Below, one piece after another: positions 37,207-46,360 of a stretch of DNA of 64,000 bases. How positions within the stretch are numbered: the first letter of the stretch is position 1; each line of letters opens with the position of its first letter. Made by a program: the position numbers and the translations under genes. The notes under the pieces are model-generated. The model saw only the letters and a program-made list of their open reading frames with translations, did no database searches and was not told where the DNA came from. The stretch is from CAWJHE01 sp963842455 (GTDB taxonomy: Bacteria; Chloroflexota; Anaerolineae; Anaerolineales; UBA4823): positions 1-64,000 of the forward strand of contig CAWJHE010000010.1 in assembly GCA_963842455.1 (NCBI GenBank), read 5' to 3'.

Positions 37207-37235
37207 GCTAAATCGAAAGAATACCTGGAGGCGTG

Positions 37236-38591
37236 ATGGATCCACAAAATCTTGATATTACCGTCGAACGTCTACGCGCCGCACTAGCTACCAACCGCAC
37301 AGGGGACGCCATCTCCGTCTTGCTTGACCTTCATCCGGCAGACCAGGCGGAGGTTTTTAATTTACTGACCGATGAAGAACGCGGCTTTCTGCTGCCGATC
37401 ATTGATATCAATTCTACAGCTGCACTGCTAGAAGAGTTAGAGGATGAAGAAGTCTTAGAGGCGGTAGAAGCTCTGACCACTGAGCGCCTGGCAGATGTTT
37501 TGGATGAAATGGAGCCAGACGAAGCGGCTGACCTGCTGGGCGACCTCACCCCACAGCAAGCTTCTGAAGTGCTGGCTCAGATGGATGACCCCAGCGATGT
37601 GATCCCGCTGCTGGGTTACCCAGACGAATCTGCCGGTGGTCTGATGACCACCTCCTACATCGCGCTGCGACGGCACACAAAAGTCGACCAGGCGATCCTG
37701 TTCCTACGCCAGCTATCTATCGATACGGAAGTACCCTATTACTTGTATGTGGTCGACCGAGAAAAACGCCTTTTGGGTGTGGTCAGCATGCGCGAGTTGG
37801 TGATCCGCGGCTCGGACACAGTGATGGAAGAGATCATGGACACCGATGTGATCTTCGTCAGCGCCAGCGATGACCAGGAAGAAGCTGCACGTATCATGTC
37901 ACGTTACGATTTGGCTGCTGTGCCGGTGGTGGATGATCAGAAACGATTGGTGGGTGTGATTACCCATGATGACATCATCGATGTCTTGGAAGAAGAGGCC
38001 ACGGAGGATATCTACCGGTTGGCGACCGTTAGTGACAGCGATCTGGAACCCGAGAGCCCCATCCGTGATCATTTACGCGGACGCTTGCCATGGATGTATC
38101 TCAATATGGTCACAGCCATGTTTGCCTCCTGGGTGATCACAAACTTCGAGGATGTAATTGCCAAAGTGGCTTTGCTAGCAGCCTTCCAATCCGTGATTGC
38201 TGGCTTGGGGGGAAATTCTGGCAGCCAAAACGTGGTGATGATCGTGCGATCCATGGCTTTGGGTAAGATCAGCGCAAGCAGGATTTGGTTTGTCATGCAG
38301 CGACAGATCGTGATTGGGTTGCTCCAGGGTGCTGCAGTCGGTTTAGTGGTTGGCGCTGGCGTGGCGCTGTGGCAACGTGATTTTTACCTGGGACTGATTA
38401 TTCTCCTGGCAATGATCGCCAACATGGTGGTTGCCGGCATTATTGGGACCCTGGTACCCTTCCTGGTAACTGCCTTAGGAAAAGACCCTGCCTTAGCCTC
38501 AACCATCCTGGTGACTGCGACAACAGATGCATTTGGTTTCTTCGTCTTCCTCAGCCTGGCGTCCCTGTTTTTGCCATTGATAACACTCTAA
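37236..38591 (+). CDS. mgtE: Magnesium transporter MgtE
   Basis: A 451-residue Mg2+ channel. The N-terminal MgtE_N domain (about 1-130) contains ADVLDEMEPDEAADLLGDLT; two CBS domains follow (about 135-255; ESAGGLMTTSYIAL, DLAAVPVVDDQKRLVGVITH); the C-terminal five-helix pore (about 285-450) has IAGLGGNSGSQ and the DPALASTILVTATTDAFGF segment that lines the pore in this family. ATG 37236 has GGAGG four bases upstream; GTG 37233 is too close. No Mg2+ riboswitch is visible upstream. Confidence 0.95.
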   Translation: MDPQNLDITVERLRAALATNRTGDAISVLLDLHPADQAEVFNLLTDEERGFLLPIIDINSTAALLEELEDEEVLEAVEALTTERLADVLDEMEPDEAADLLGDLTPQQASEVLAQMDDPSDVIPLLGYPDESAGGLMTTSYIALRRHTKVDQAILFLRQLSIDTEVPYYLYVVDREKRLLGVVSMRELVIRGSDTVMEEIMDTDVIFVSASDDQEEAARIMSRYDLAAVPVVDDQKRLVGVITHDDIIDVLEEEATEDIYRLATVSDSDLEPESPIRDHLRGRLPWMYLNMVTAMFASWVITNFEDVIAKVALLAAFQSVIAGLGGNSGSQNVVMIVRSMALGKISASRIWFVMQRQIVIGLLQGAAVGLVVGAGVALWQRDFYLGLIILLAMIANMVVAGIIGTLVPFLVTALGKDPALASTILVTATTDAFGFFVFLSLASLFLPLITL

Positions 38592-38644
38592 ACGCCCTAT
38601 CATCTCTATGCAATGCAAAGTCACACACAATTAAAAAAAGTAAA

Positions 38645-39274
38645 TTGAAGAGAAAATTCTTTCTCACACTTTATTGGCTGCTCTACCATCCCTTGGCCTG
38701 GGGTTATGATCTCGTGGCAGCCATTGTTTCTGGAAACCGCTGGAAGCAATGGGTTTTCACAGTACTGCCCTATTTAACCGGACCTGAAGTCCTGGAGATC
38801 GGACACGGACCCGGACATCTGCACATCGCCATGCGAAAAAAGGGGATTTTAGCCATCGGAATCGACGCCAGCCGCGAGATGAATCGCATGGCATTAAAGA
38901 ACACAACACAACACCACTTAAACACCATGCTAATACATGGCTATGCGCAATTTATGCCTTTTTCCCCGCAATCTTTTTCCCAGGTTGTGGCAACTTTTCC
39001 TGCCGAAATCATCTTTGATCCTAAAACCCTGCAGCAAGTCTTCCGTATTCTAAAACCTGGCGGGCACTTCATTCTCTTACCAGGCGCCTGGATCCATTCG
39101 AAAAAATTCTTCGACCGCTTCCTGGCCTGGCTCTTTCATTATTCGGGTCTTGCTCCTGCCTGGCCTGAGCCTTTCCTCGTCAATTTGAGCTATGCCGGAT
39201 TTGAATCAGCTTGCATCGAAGAAGACCTGGGCGATAGCAGTGTAATGATCATCATCGCTACCAAACCTGCTTGA
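38645..39274 (+). CDS. SAM-dependent methyltransferase (class I)
   Basis: A 209-residue protein with the Rossmann-type SAM site VLEIGHGPGHLHIAM (about residues 50-64), an acidic residue after strand 2 (GIDASREM) and motif III RILKPGGHFILLPGAW. The substrate is not known; hydrophobic ends suggest a lipid or membrane-linked substrate, which is speculation. TTG 38645 is the only upstream start in frame and its ribosome-binding site is weak. Confidence 0.78.
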   Translation: MKRKFFLTLYWLLYHPLAWGYDLVAAIVSGNRWKQWVFTVLPYLTGPEVLEIGHGPGHLHIAMRKKGILAIGIDASREMNRMALKNTTQHHLNTMLIHGYAQFMPFSPQSFSQVVATFPAEIIFDPKTLQQVFRILKPGGHFILLPGAWIHSKKFFDRFLAWLFHYSGLAPAWPEPFLVNLSYAGFESACIEEDLGDSSVMIIIATKPA

Positions 39275-39351
39275 TTTTGATTCTACTCCATTTGGCTATT
39301 CCCACTGGTTGGAAGTATGGGGTAAAATTGGTATGAAAAAAGGGTTAGCGT

Positions 39352-40059
39352 ATGGAAGTACAAATCGCAGTATCAAAAATAAGAAAGTATGCCACCAGCA
39401 ACAGCGGTGACACGGTTGAAGTGGTCGAACGGCCGCAAGGCGGCGTTTCGGTTGTCATGGCCGATGGGCAAACATCCGGGCGAGGCGCAAAATGGATCTC
39501 GACCGTGGTTGTGCGCAAAGTCATTTCCCTGTTAGCCGAAGGGGTTCGCGATGGCGCGGCAGCCCGAGCTGCTTCGGACAGTTTGTTCACCGAACGAGAT
39601 GGAAAAGTTTCATCGACCCTCAATATCGTATCGGTCGACCGGCAAACCCAAACTCTGGTGATCACACGCAACAATCCTACACCGGCCATCCTGGCTTACG
39701 GCGACCAAATTCGCTTGCTGGATGAACCCAGCCAACCGGTTGGTGTTCGCCGCGACACACGCCCGGTGATTACAGAGATTCCCGTTCAACCAGGTATCAC
39801 AGTGGTGGTGTACACAGATGGTCTGACATACGCTGGCGACCGCAGCGGTAATCGCATGGATGTTTTAACCTGTGTCCAGGCGCTCCTAGAAGATGAGCCC
39901 CCATCGCCACAAAGCATTGCCGATGCACTGCTCAGCCATGCTTACCGTTTGGATGACAACCGCCCAGTTGATGATATTTCGGTGGTAGTTGTGCGGGTTA
40001 GCGAACACGAAGGCGACGATGTCAGGCGGATGTCAGTGCGAATTCCGTTCAGTTCGTAA
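39352..40059 (+). CDS. SpoIIE/PP2C-type serine phosphatase
   Basis: A 235-residue phosphatase of the SpoIIE/RsbU fold. Metal-binding acidic residues appear as VVMADGQTSGRGAKW (Asp in motif), VVYTDGLTYAGDR and DNRPVDDISVVVVRV. There is no sensor or membrane domain, so it probably acts on a partner in a partner-switching pathway; no anti-sigma factor gene is nearby. ATG 39352. Confidence 0.82.
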   Translation: MEVQIAVSKIRKYATSNSGDTVEVVERPQGGVSVVMADGQTSGRGAKWISTVVVRKVISLLAEGVRDGAAARAASDSLFTERDGKVSSTLNIVSVDRQTQTLVITRNNPTPAILAYGDQIRLLDEPSQPVGVRRDTRPVITEIPVQPGITVVVYTDGLTYAGDRSGNRMDVLTCVQALLEDEPPSPQSIADALLSHAYRLDDNRPVDDISVVVVRVSEHEGDDVRRMSVRIPFSS

Positions 40060-40119
40060 ATCGCACAGCGGCTTTTTTCCAACCAAGCAGTGATCTTACA
40101 TTGAGTATTGTGAGGCTTT

Positions 40120-40485
40120 ATGCCGGAGCAAGCCATAATTGGAATTGTTGGTCCTTGTGCAGCTGGAAAGAGCACTTTGATTTCCGGTCTAGCAGAACAC
40201 GGCATCACAGCCCGGCATATCGCTCAGGAACATTCCTATGTTCAGGATATGTGGCAGCGCATCACGCACCCAGACATACTGATTTATTTAGATGTGTCGT
40301 TCGCGGAAAGCATGCAACGCCGGCAGATGAACTGGCAGGAAACTGAGTTCTTAGAACAAGTCAGAAGGTTGCAGCACGCCAGGCAGCATGCTGATTTCAC
40401 CCTCAATACCACCCACCTTTCTCCCCAGCAAGTTCTCCAGGAAGTTCTGGATTTTCTGAGAAATCTCCCAGAGTATTCGAAATAA
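40120..40485 (+). CDS. Small P-loop kinase-like protein
   Basis: A 121-residue protein with Walker A GPCAAGKSTL (residues 11-20). It resembles the N-terminal core of adenylate- or shikimate-kinase-like P-loop proteins (AAA_33 type) and ends soon after a DILIYLDVSFAESMQRR segment and a short helical lid. The phosphate acceptor is unknown. It sits between the phosphatase gene and secD, on the same strand. Confidence 0.7.
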   Translation: MPEQAIIGIVGPCAAGKSTLISGLAEHGITARHIAQEHSYVQDMWQRITHPDILIYLDVSFAESMQRRQMNWQETEFLEQVRRLQHARQHADFTLNTTHLSPQQVLQEVLDFLRNLPEYSK

Positions 40486-40502
40486 TCAAATTCAAATTAA
40501 AT

Positions 40503-40531
40503 TGGACATTCTCAAAATTAGGCGGTATAAT
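40503..40531 (+). promoter_or_regulatory. Promoter of secD-secF
   Basis: TGGACA at 40503-40508 and TATAAT at 40526-40531 are separated by 17 bases, with the secD start 57 bases downstream. Confidence 0.7.
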
Positions 40532-40587
40532 GCAACGTTGCCAGCCGGTGGCTGGTATTTGTTTGAATTTTGGAGGTCTCAACTCGC

Positions 40588-42003
40588 ATGTCGCAACGTT
40601 TTTTACGCCAATTAATTTTGATAGTCCTTATCCTGGCGGCTGCCATCTACATTGTTATCCCGAACAGCCCTGGAATTCATATCCTGGGGATTAACAAAGA
40701 TTTCGAAACTCGCCTGGGATTAGACCTGGTCGGCGGTATCCAGGCGCTCCTGGAAGCCGACTTGCCCGAAGGTACCGCAGTCGACTCCGAAGCCATGCGC
40801 ACGGCAGTCAATATCGTTGAAAACCGTGTGAACGCCCTGGGTGTCAACGAACCGGTTGTCCAATTAGCCGGCGATCGCCGTGTGGTGGTCGAATTACCCG
40901 GTGAAACCGACCCTGAAAAAGCCTTGGCCACTTTGCAGCAGACTGGCTTGATGGAGTTTGTCGATTTCTCTGGAATAGCTTACGAAGACGTCAGTTTCTT
41001 GCAAGGCACCGAAGCTAAGATTCACACCGATTTCGGGCTCGATCTGGAAGCAGCGGCAGCCCTGGAAGCCGAATTAGCTAAAAGCCAGGCGGAAAGCACC
41101 GAGGCAACCGTCAATCCAGCGGCCTATCGGGTATACCACACGATTATGACCGGCGCCGATCTGAAGAATGTCAGAGTAGAGACCAACCAACAGACGAATG
41201 AGCTGGTGATTGCTTTTGAATTATCTGATGAAGGCACCGAAATATTCAAAAACTACACCACCAGCCATGTCGGTGACATCCTGGCAATTGTATTGGATGG
41301 GAAGATTATCTCAGCACCTTCGATTAACGAACCGATTACCGATGGCGCAGGTGTCATCAGCGGAAACTTCACCTATGAAACCGCAAATGTTTTAGCGGTC
41401 CAGTTGCGCTACGGTTCCTTGCCTATTCCACTTAAAGTGGTTGAGGTACGCACGGTTGGCCCCACCTTGGGTCAAGATTCGCTGCAAAAGAGTCTGTTAG
41501 CGGGTGGGATTGGTTTTGCCATCATCATCCTGTTCATGGCATTGTTCTATCGCGTACCTGGCCTGGTTGCTGACGTAGCCATCCTGTTTTATGCCATCCT
41601 GGCTTTTGCCATATTCCGTTATATCCCGGTAACCCTGACTCTGGCAGGTGTGGCTGGTTTCTTGTTGAGTACGGGCAGCGCCCTGGACGCCAATATCTTG
41701 ATCTTTGAGCGTATTAAAGAAGAGCTGCGCAGCGGGAAGACCCTGCGCCAGTCGGTCGAGCTGGGTTGGCGGCGAGCATGGCCATCCATCCGAGACTCGA
41801 ATATCGCCACCCTGATCACCAGTGGAATTCTTTTCTGGTTCGGCAGCACCTTTGGGGCTACGTTTGTCAAAGGCTTTTCCATCACCCTGGCATTAGGCGT
41901 TGCAGTCAGCCTTTTCACTGCACTGGTTGTATCTCGTACCCTGATGGAAATTGTTGTTATTAATTTCAAATCCACCAACTATGCCAAGTGGTTTGGTATC
42001 TAG
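40588..42003 (+). CDS. secD: Protein translocase subunit SecD
   Basis: A 471-residue RND-family membrane protein that pulls exported proteins across the membrane with SecF, driven by ion gradient. The N-terminal helix (LILIVLILAAAIYIVIP), the periplasmic P1 region (GLDLVGGIQALLEADLPEG) and a C-terminal block of five helices with FLLSTGSALDANILIFERIKEE (conserved Asp) are all seen. ATG 40588 is preceded by GGAGG at 11 bases. secF follows after 12 bases. Confidence 0.95.
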   Translation: MSQRFLRQLILIVLILAAAIYIVIPNSPGIHILGINKDFETRLGLDLVGGIQALLEADLPEGTAVDSEAMRTAVNIVENRVNALGVNEPVVQLAGDRRVVVELPGETDPEKALATLQQTGLMEFVDFSGIAYEDVSFLQGTEAKIHTDFGLDLEAAAALEAELAKSQAESTEATVNPAAYRVYHTIMTGADLKNVRVETNQQTNELVIAFELSDEGTEIFKNYTTSHVGDILAIVLDGKIISAPSINEPITDGAGVISGNFTYETANVLAVQLRYGSLPIPLKVVEVRTVGPTLGQDSLQKSLLAGGIGFAIIILFMALFYRVPGLVADVAILFYAILAFAIFRYIPVTLTLAGVAGFLLSTGSALDANILIFERIKEELRSGKTLRQSVELGWRRAWPSIRDSNIATLITSGILFWFGSTFGATFVKGFSITLALGVAVSLFTALVVSRTLMEIVVINFKSTNYAKWFGI

Positions 42004-42015
42004 AAGGAATGTATC

Positions 42016-42953
42016 ATGATCGATATTCTTGGTAAACGTTATTATTATTTCGCACTGTCCCTTCTGATCATTATCCCTGGATTAATTTTGCTAGGGGTTA
42101 TGGCAGTCAACGGGCAATTGCCACTGGCCATCGATTTTACCGGCGGCAGCCTACTAGAAGTTAGCTTTGCAGGCTCCCAACCGGAGGCTTCTCGAGATCA
42201 TCGAGCTCTACAATGAGCTGGGGGTAGAAGATGTAATCGTCCAAACCACCGGTGAAGGTACCTTTATCGCCCGATCTTCTGTATTAGATGACTCTGTCCG
42301 TGCAACGGTTGTCGACCAATTAGTCTGAGCGCTTCAACTCAGAGGTGACTGTCTTACGCTTTGAAAGCGTCGGACCGACCATCGGTAAAGAAGTAACCGC
42401 TCGAGCCGCTCAGGCAGCCGCAGTCGCCGCGCTCATCGTGGTGATTTACATGACCTTCGCCTTTCGCGGGATTGCCAACGCCTGGCATTATGGTCTGTGC
42501 GCCATTATCGCCATGATTCACGATGTTGCCATTGTCTTCAGTTTGACAGCCATTGGCAGCAAGTTTTGGGGCTGGCAGATCGACGCCTACTTCTTGACCG
42601 CCTTGCTCACCGTGATCGGTTTCTCGGTACAGGATAAGATCGTCGTGTTCGACCGGGTACGTGAAAACTCTGGCATCTTCCGACGGCTGAACTTTGAGAC
42701 CCTGGTCAATCATTCCATTGTGCAGACCTTGGGACGTTCGATTAACACTCAGCTGATGACGGTGGAATTCATGCTACTCGCTTTAGCCCTCTTCGGCGGC
42801 GTCACCCTGCGCGAGTTCGCCATCATCCTGTTGGTCGGTTTGTTTAGCGGTACTTACTCATCGATTTTCATTGCCGCCCCGCTGCTGGTCTTGTGGGAAA
42901 ACAAGGAATGGAAAAACTGGTTCGGTCGCAATAAAGGCCAGGCACAGGCCTGA
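42016..42953 (+). CDS. secF: Protein translocase subunit SecF (two frame breaks)
   Basis: SecF partner of SecD, about 312 residues if joined. The first part has the N-terminal helix and IDFTGGSLLEVSFAGS. An extra base near 42180-42184 shifts the frame to RLLEIIELYNELGVEDVIVQ, and another near 42325-42330 leads to ERFNSEVTVLRFESVGPTIG, after which the normal C-terminus runs on with YFLTALLTVIGFSVQDKIVVF (conserved Asp). SecF is normally needed for growth, so the two breaks are probably sequence errors. A strong terminator follows. Confidence 0.92.
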
Positions 42954-42975
42954 TCAAAGATTTGAAACTTAATAA

Positions 42976-43005
42976 AACTGGCAGAGATATTTCTGCCAGT
43001 TTTTT
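42976..43005 (+). terminator. Rho-independent terminator of secD-secF
   Basis: AACTGGCAGA (42976-42985) pairs with TCTGCCAGTT (42992-43001), followed by T to 43005. It lies 22 bases after the secF stop. Confidence 0.92.
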
Positions 43006-43026
43006 GATTCGAACTGCACGAAGGAT

Positions 43027-43810
43027 TCACAGGATAAAAAGCAAGATCCAGACACTCAGCGCAAGGAATGGACCGTAAGGCAGGGTCAGATTAATTTCAT
43101 ATTTGCGCAGCAGGGCAGCTGCAATTAAATATACCAGGCTACCCACCCCACCCAAGACAAAGGTCAGGACCAAACCGGCCAGGATTCCCGGCCATCCGAG
43201 CATCAAGACCGATCACGCCAGCCAAAATCACATCCCCAAAACCCATTGCCTCTTCGCCCATCTCGCGACGACGGATGCGCCCCATCAAGCGTACAAAGCC
43301 GATCCCCAGGAAATAAACCAGCCACATCAACCCGAAGCCGGCAGCACCTCCAACCAGGGTCGGAGCGAGGCCATGCAGCCAAACGCCAACTGCCAGCCCC
43401 AACAGCGCTGCGAACAGGCTGGTGACATGCAAAATCAGGCGATGCTCAATATCGATGACAATCACCAAGATTAAGTAAAGCAGTAAAAGATAACCCAACC
43501 AGGCGCCTGTGGATGAATCAAATCGTGCAGGGGGCAACAACAAGATCCAAAAGGCAGAAATCCATGTTGCAACAGCGCACCAGGATGAAAGCGTATACCG
43601 CTGCTGCGTCCGCACTGCACACAAACCCATCGCAAGTAAAAATAAAACTGCCAGGGAACAGGCTGCTGGCAAGTCAGAACACGTAGCCTGGCTGAGCCTG
43701 CGCTCTGCAGGCAGCACATCCGCCAGGTAGTTCACCAGGCTGCCGGCTAACCAACCGATTACCAGAGCAATCCAGGCATCTACCAGGAGATCCAACAGGG
43801 GACTTTCCAC
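43027..43810 (-). CDS. Type IV prepilin peptidase, A24 family (one frame break)
   Basis: A membrane aspartic peptidase of about 260 residues. The two catalytic Asp are in LILVIVIDIEHRLI and MGFGDVILAGVIGL (GxGD motif). One extra base near 43203 shifts the C-terminus; joined, it continues LGWPGILAGLVLTFVLGGVG and ends LPYGPFLALSVWILLFIL. The N-terminal cytoplasmic loop lacks the paired CXXC zinc motif of PilD-type enzymes, so a methylation function is not expected. GTG 43810 is chosen because TATAAT lies just upstream (43841-43836 region); ATG 43849 would precede that box. No pilin genes are in the window. Divergent from murA. Confidence 0.82.
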
Positions 43811-43944
43811 TAATGGGATTCGGCATAAGCAGATTATACCGGATACCACCCGTATGCTCCTTGCCTGTTTCTGATTTCAGGATAAAATACCTGTAAGTCT
43901 CATCATCACGGACCGGCTATGAAAGCCTGGTCACAGGAGAAAAT

Positions 43945-45235
43945 ATGGACAAATTTATCATCGAGGGCAGGGTTCCATTATCGGGCGAGATGACCCCGGC
44001 GGGTAACAAGAATGCTGCTCTGCCTTTACTGGCAGCCAGCCTACTTAACCGAAGAACCTGTCATTTTTCACAATATGCCCGAGATACGTGATGTGCAAGC
44101 CATGCGCAACTTGCTTGTCAGCCTGGGCGTGAGCATGGAAGACCTGGGAGATCATAGCTGGCGCATCCAGGCTTCCCAGGTGCGCTCCCGGGACCTGGAT
44201 CCGGAGAAATGCCGCCAGATACGCGCCTCGATCCTGCTGGCTGGTCCGATGCTGGCCCGCGCCGGAGAGCTTCAGCTGCCGCCACCAGGCGGTGATGTCA
44301 TCGGACGCCGCCGGGTGGATACCCATACCCTGGCTTTTCAGGCTTTAGGCGCCAGCGCTGAATACGATCGAGCAGGGCATGTATTTAGCTTTCAAGCAAA
44401 GCAGCTCACAGGGACCAATATCCTGCTGGATGAAGCCAGCGTCACCGGAACTGAAAATGCGATCATGGCAGCCAGTATGGCAAAAGGCACCACGGTCATC
44501 CGCAACGCGGCCTCCGAACCGCATGTTCAGGAGCTGTGTCATTTCCTGAACACACTTGGCGCGCAGATTGAAAATATCGGTTCGAACACCCTGGTGATCC
44601 ATGGTGTACCGCGTATGCATGGCGGTGAATTTTCGGTTGGACCAGATTACCTGGAAGTGGTCAGCTTTATCGGGGCAGCTGTGGTGACAGGCGGGTCCAT
44701 CCGCATCCGCAAAGCTGGTCCCCAATACCTGGATATGATCGCCATGGTCTTTAACCGAATGGGGGTGTATTTGGCAGGTGGAGGGCGATGATATCATCGT
44801 CCCGCCGAACAGCCTCTCTGCGTTGAACCCGATTTGGGTGGTGCCATCCCTGAGATAAAGGTCAACACCTGGCCAGCCTTCCCCTCCGACCTGATGAGTA
44901 TTGCCATCGTGGTCGCGACCCAGTCGCTGGGCAGCATGCTCTTTCACGACTGGATGTATCCAAGCCGCATGTTCTTCATCGATAAGCTGGTCAGCATGGG
45001 AGCGCAGGTTGTACTTTGCGACCCGCATCGCTGTATCGTGAATGGGCCTACCAGGCTGTTTAACGAAAAAATGGAGAGCCCGGATATCCGCGCCGGTATG
45101 GCGCTGGTGCTAGCCGCACTGGCAGCAGATGGCGTCTCAACTATCCGCAATGTCGGTCAAATCGACCGTGGCTATGAGCGCGTGGATGAAAAACTGCGCA
45201 GCTTAGGCGCAAAAATCCAGAGAATTTCGGAGTAA
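43945..45235 (+). CDS. murA: UDP-N-acetylglucosamine 1-carboxyvinyltransferase MurA (three frame breaks)
   Basis: First committed enzyme of peptidoglycan synthesis, transferring enolpyruvyl from PEP to UDP-GlcNAc. ATG 43945 follows AGGAGA. The start GEMTPAGNKNAALPLLAASL is typical. Extra bases near 44044 (resuming TEEPVIFHNMPEIRD) and near 44769 (resuming WQVEGDDIIVPP), and one missing base near 44806 (resuming EQPLCVEPDLGG), split the frame; the joined protein is about 430 residues and complete to GQIDRGYERVDEKLRSLGAK. The active-site loop reads PPPGGDVIGRRRVDTH, so the usual Cys is Asp (near residue 117), as in enzymes insensitive to fosfomycin. A second copy elsewhere cannot be excluded. 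Confidence 0.92.
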
Positions 45236-45262
45236 CCCAAAAAACTCCAGTCCGCTATTAAA

Positions 45263-45321
45263 TAAAGGTTCACAAAGAGTCTAAATAATTCTTCGTGAAC
45301 CTTTGTGTTCTTTCGTGGCTA
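45263..45321. repeat. Inverted repeat of the CACGAA family after murA
   Basis: AAAGGTTCAC (45264-45273) and GTGAACCTTT (45295-45304) are inverted arms, followed by GTGTTCTTTCGTGGCTA, the reverse complement of the element at 15171. It lies between the convergent ends of murA and trxA and may terminate both. Confidence 0.65.
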
Positions 45322-45326
45322 GTCGA

Positions 45327-45671
45327 TCAGTTCTTGCTGATCACATCCAGGAACTGGGTGACAACTTCGCGCAGCATAGGCTCGGGAAGTGCGCCTACCT
45401 GCCGGTGGATGATTTTACCGCCGGAGACAAACAGCATGGTAGGAATACCCTGCACGCCGTATTTTTGAGCCCACTCAGGGTTTTCATCCGTATTTACCTT
45501 GGCAACCAATAATTTTCCAGAATATTCTTTCGCTAATTTATCCAGGGTCGGGGCAACCATGCGGCAAGGTCCACACCAGGGCGCCCAAAAATCCACAATG
45601 GTCGGGATTTGAGATTGCAAAACTGTTTTTTCAAAAGCTGCATCTGTTACATGTACAGGTTCATTAATCAT
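45327..45671 (-). CDS. trxA: Thioredoxin
   Basis: A 114-residue thioredoxin with the active site FWAPWCGPCRMVAP (Cys 33 and 36) and the cis-Pro segment YGVQGIPTMLFVSGG. It reduces protein disulfides in the cytoplasm. GGAGG lies upstream of ATG 45671. It is followed on the same strand by nothing close; the OsmC-type gene lies upstream with 68 bases between. Confidence 0.95.
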   Translation of the reverse strand: MINEPVHVTDAAFEKTVLQSQIPTIVDFWAPWCGPCRMVAPTLDKLAKEYSGKLLVAKVNTDENPEWAQKYGVQGIPTMLFVSGGKIIHRQVGALPEPMLREVVTQFLDVISKN

Positions 45672-45739
45672 TTTTATCCTCCAGAATTGGTCTTTACAAA
45701 AAGATTAGATGCGACAAATAACAAAAGGTTGCAGATTAT

Positions 45740-46168
45740 TCAAGATTCGTCATCCGTATGAATAACATAAGCAGACCGCATCTTCGCAGAAGCTGACAAC
45801 ATGGCGCTGGCTGAGCAATACTTTTCTTCGGAAAGTTGGATAGCCTGTTCGACTGATTTCTCGTCCAGGTCAGCTCCCCACAGGTGGTAAGTGACTTCGA
45901 TCTCGTTCCAAATCTTAGGGTGCTCATCAGCACGCCGGGCGCGCACACTGACTTTGAAATCTTTCAAGTCTTTGCGTTTCTTGGTCAGGATCGAGACCAC
46001 ATCGACGCCTGTACAACCTGCCACACCCAACAGGAGCAGTTCCATCGGGCTTACACCTGGCTTGCCTTCAAAAGTCCCCATCTGCAATGAACCTCCCGAG
46101 GCATTAGAGCCCCGAAAAGCATAATCACCTAACCATTCTGCCTGAACTTCTCGCCAATCTTCGCTCAT
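45740..46168 (-). CDS. OsmC/Ohr family protein
   Basis: A 142-residue OsmC-like protein. The two redox Cys are in LLLLGVAGCTGVDVVSIL and EEKYCSASAML, the arrangement of thiol peroxidases acting on organic hydroperoxides; many members outside Ohr and OsmC proper have untested function. ATG 46168 is chosen over ATG 46171 because GAGGAG lies five bases upstream. Transcribed divergently from scpA, and likely with trxA downstream. Confidence 0.85.
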   Translation of the reverse strand: MSEDWREVQAEWLGDYAFRGSNASGGSLQMGTFEGKPGVSPMELLLLGVAGCTGVDVVSILTKKRKDLKDFKVSVRARRADEHPKIWNEIEVTYHLWGADLDEKSVEQAIQLSEEKYCSASAMLSASAKMRSAYVIHTDDES

Positions 46169-46347
46169 CATGACTCCTCTTGCTGAATAAGTATTCTTTT
46201 TTGATCTCTCGCAAAGCTCGTCAAGTACGCAAAGCTTTCCTTTTTTTTGAAATTTCATCATGCGGATCATTTTGCATGACCCACGAAGTACGATTAGCAA
46301 ATTCTTTCCGAGATTTAAGTATAGCATGAGGCTGGAAGATTGTCAGG

Positions 46348-46353
46348 TATAAT
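46348..46353 (+). promoter_or_regulatory. -10 box seven bases before the scpA start
   Basis: A perfect TATAAT seven bases before ATG 46361, the same spacing as for the HAD phosphatase gene. The transcript would begin at or next to the start codon. No -35 hexamer or ribosome-binding site is recognisable. Confidence 0.55.
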
Positions 46354-46360
46354 CGTCTGC

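Noticed and set aside
37207..37235. Magnesium riboswitch upstream of mgtE
   Set aside because: Only 29 bases separate rlmN and mgtE, too few for an M-box.
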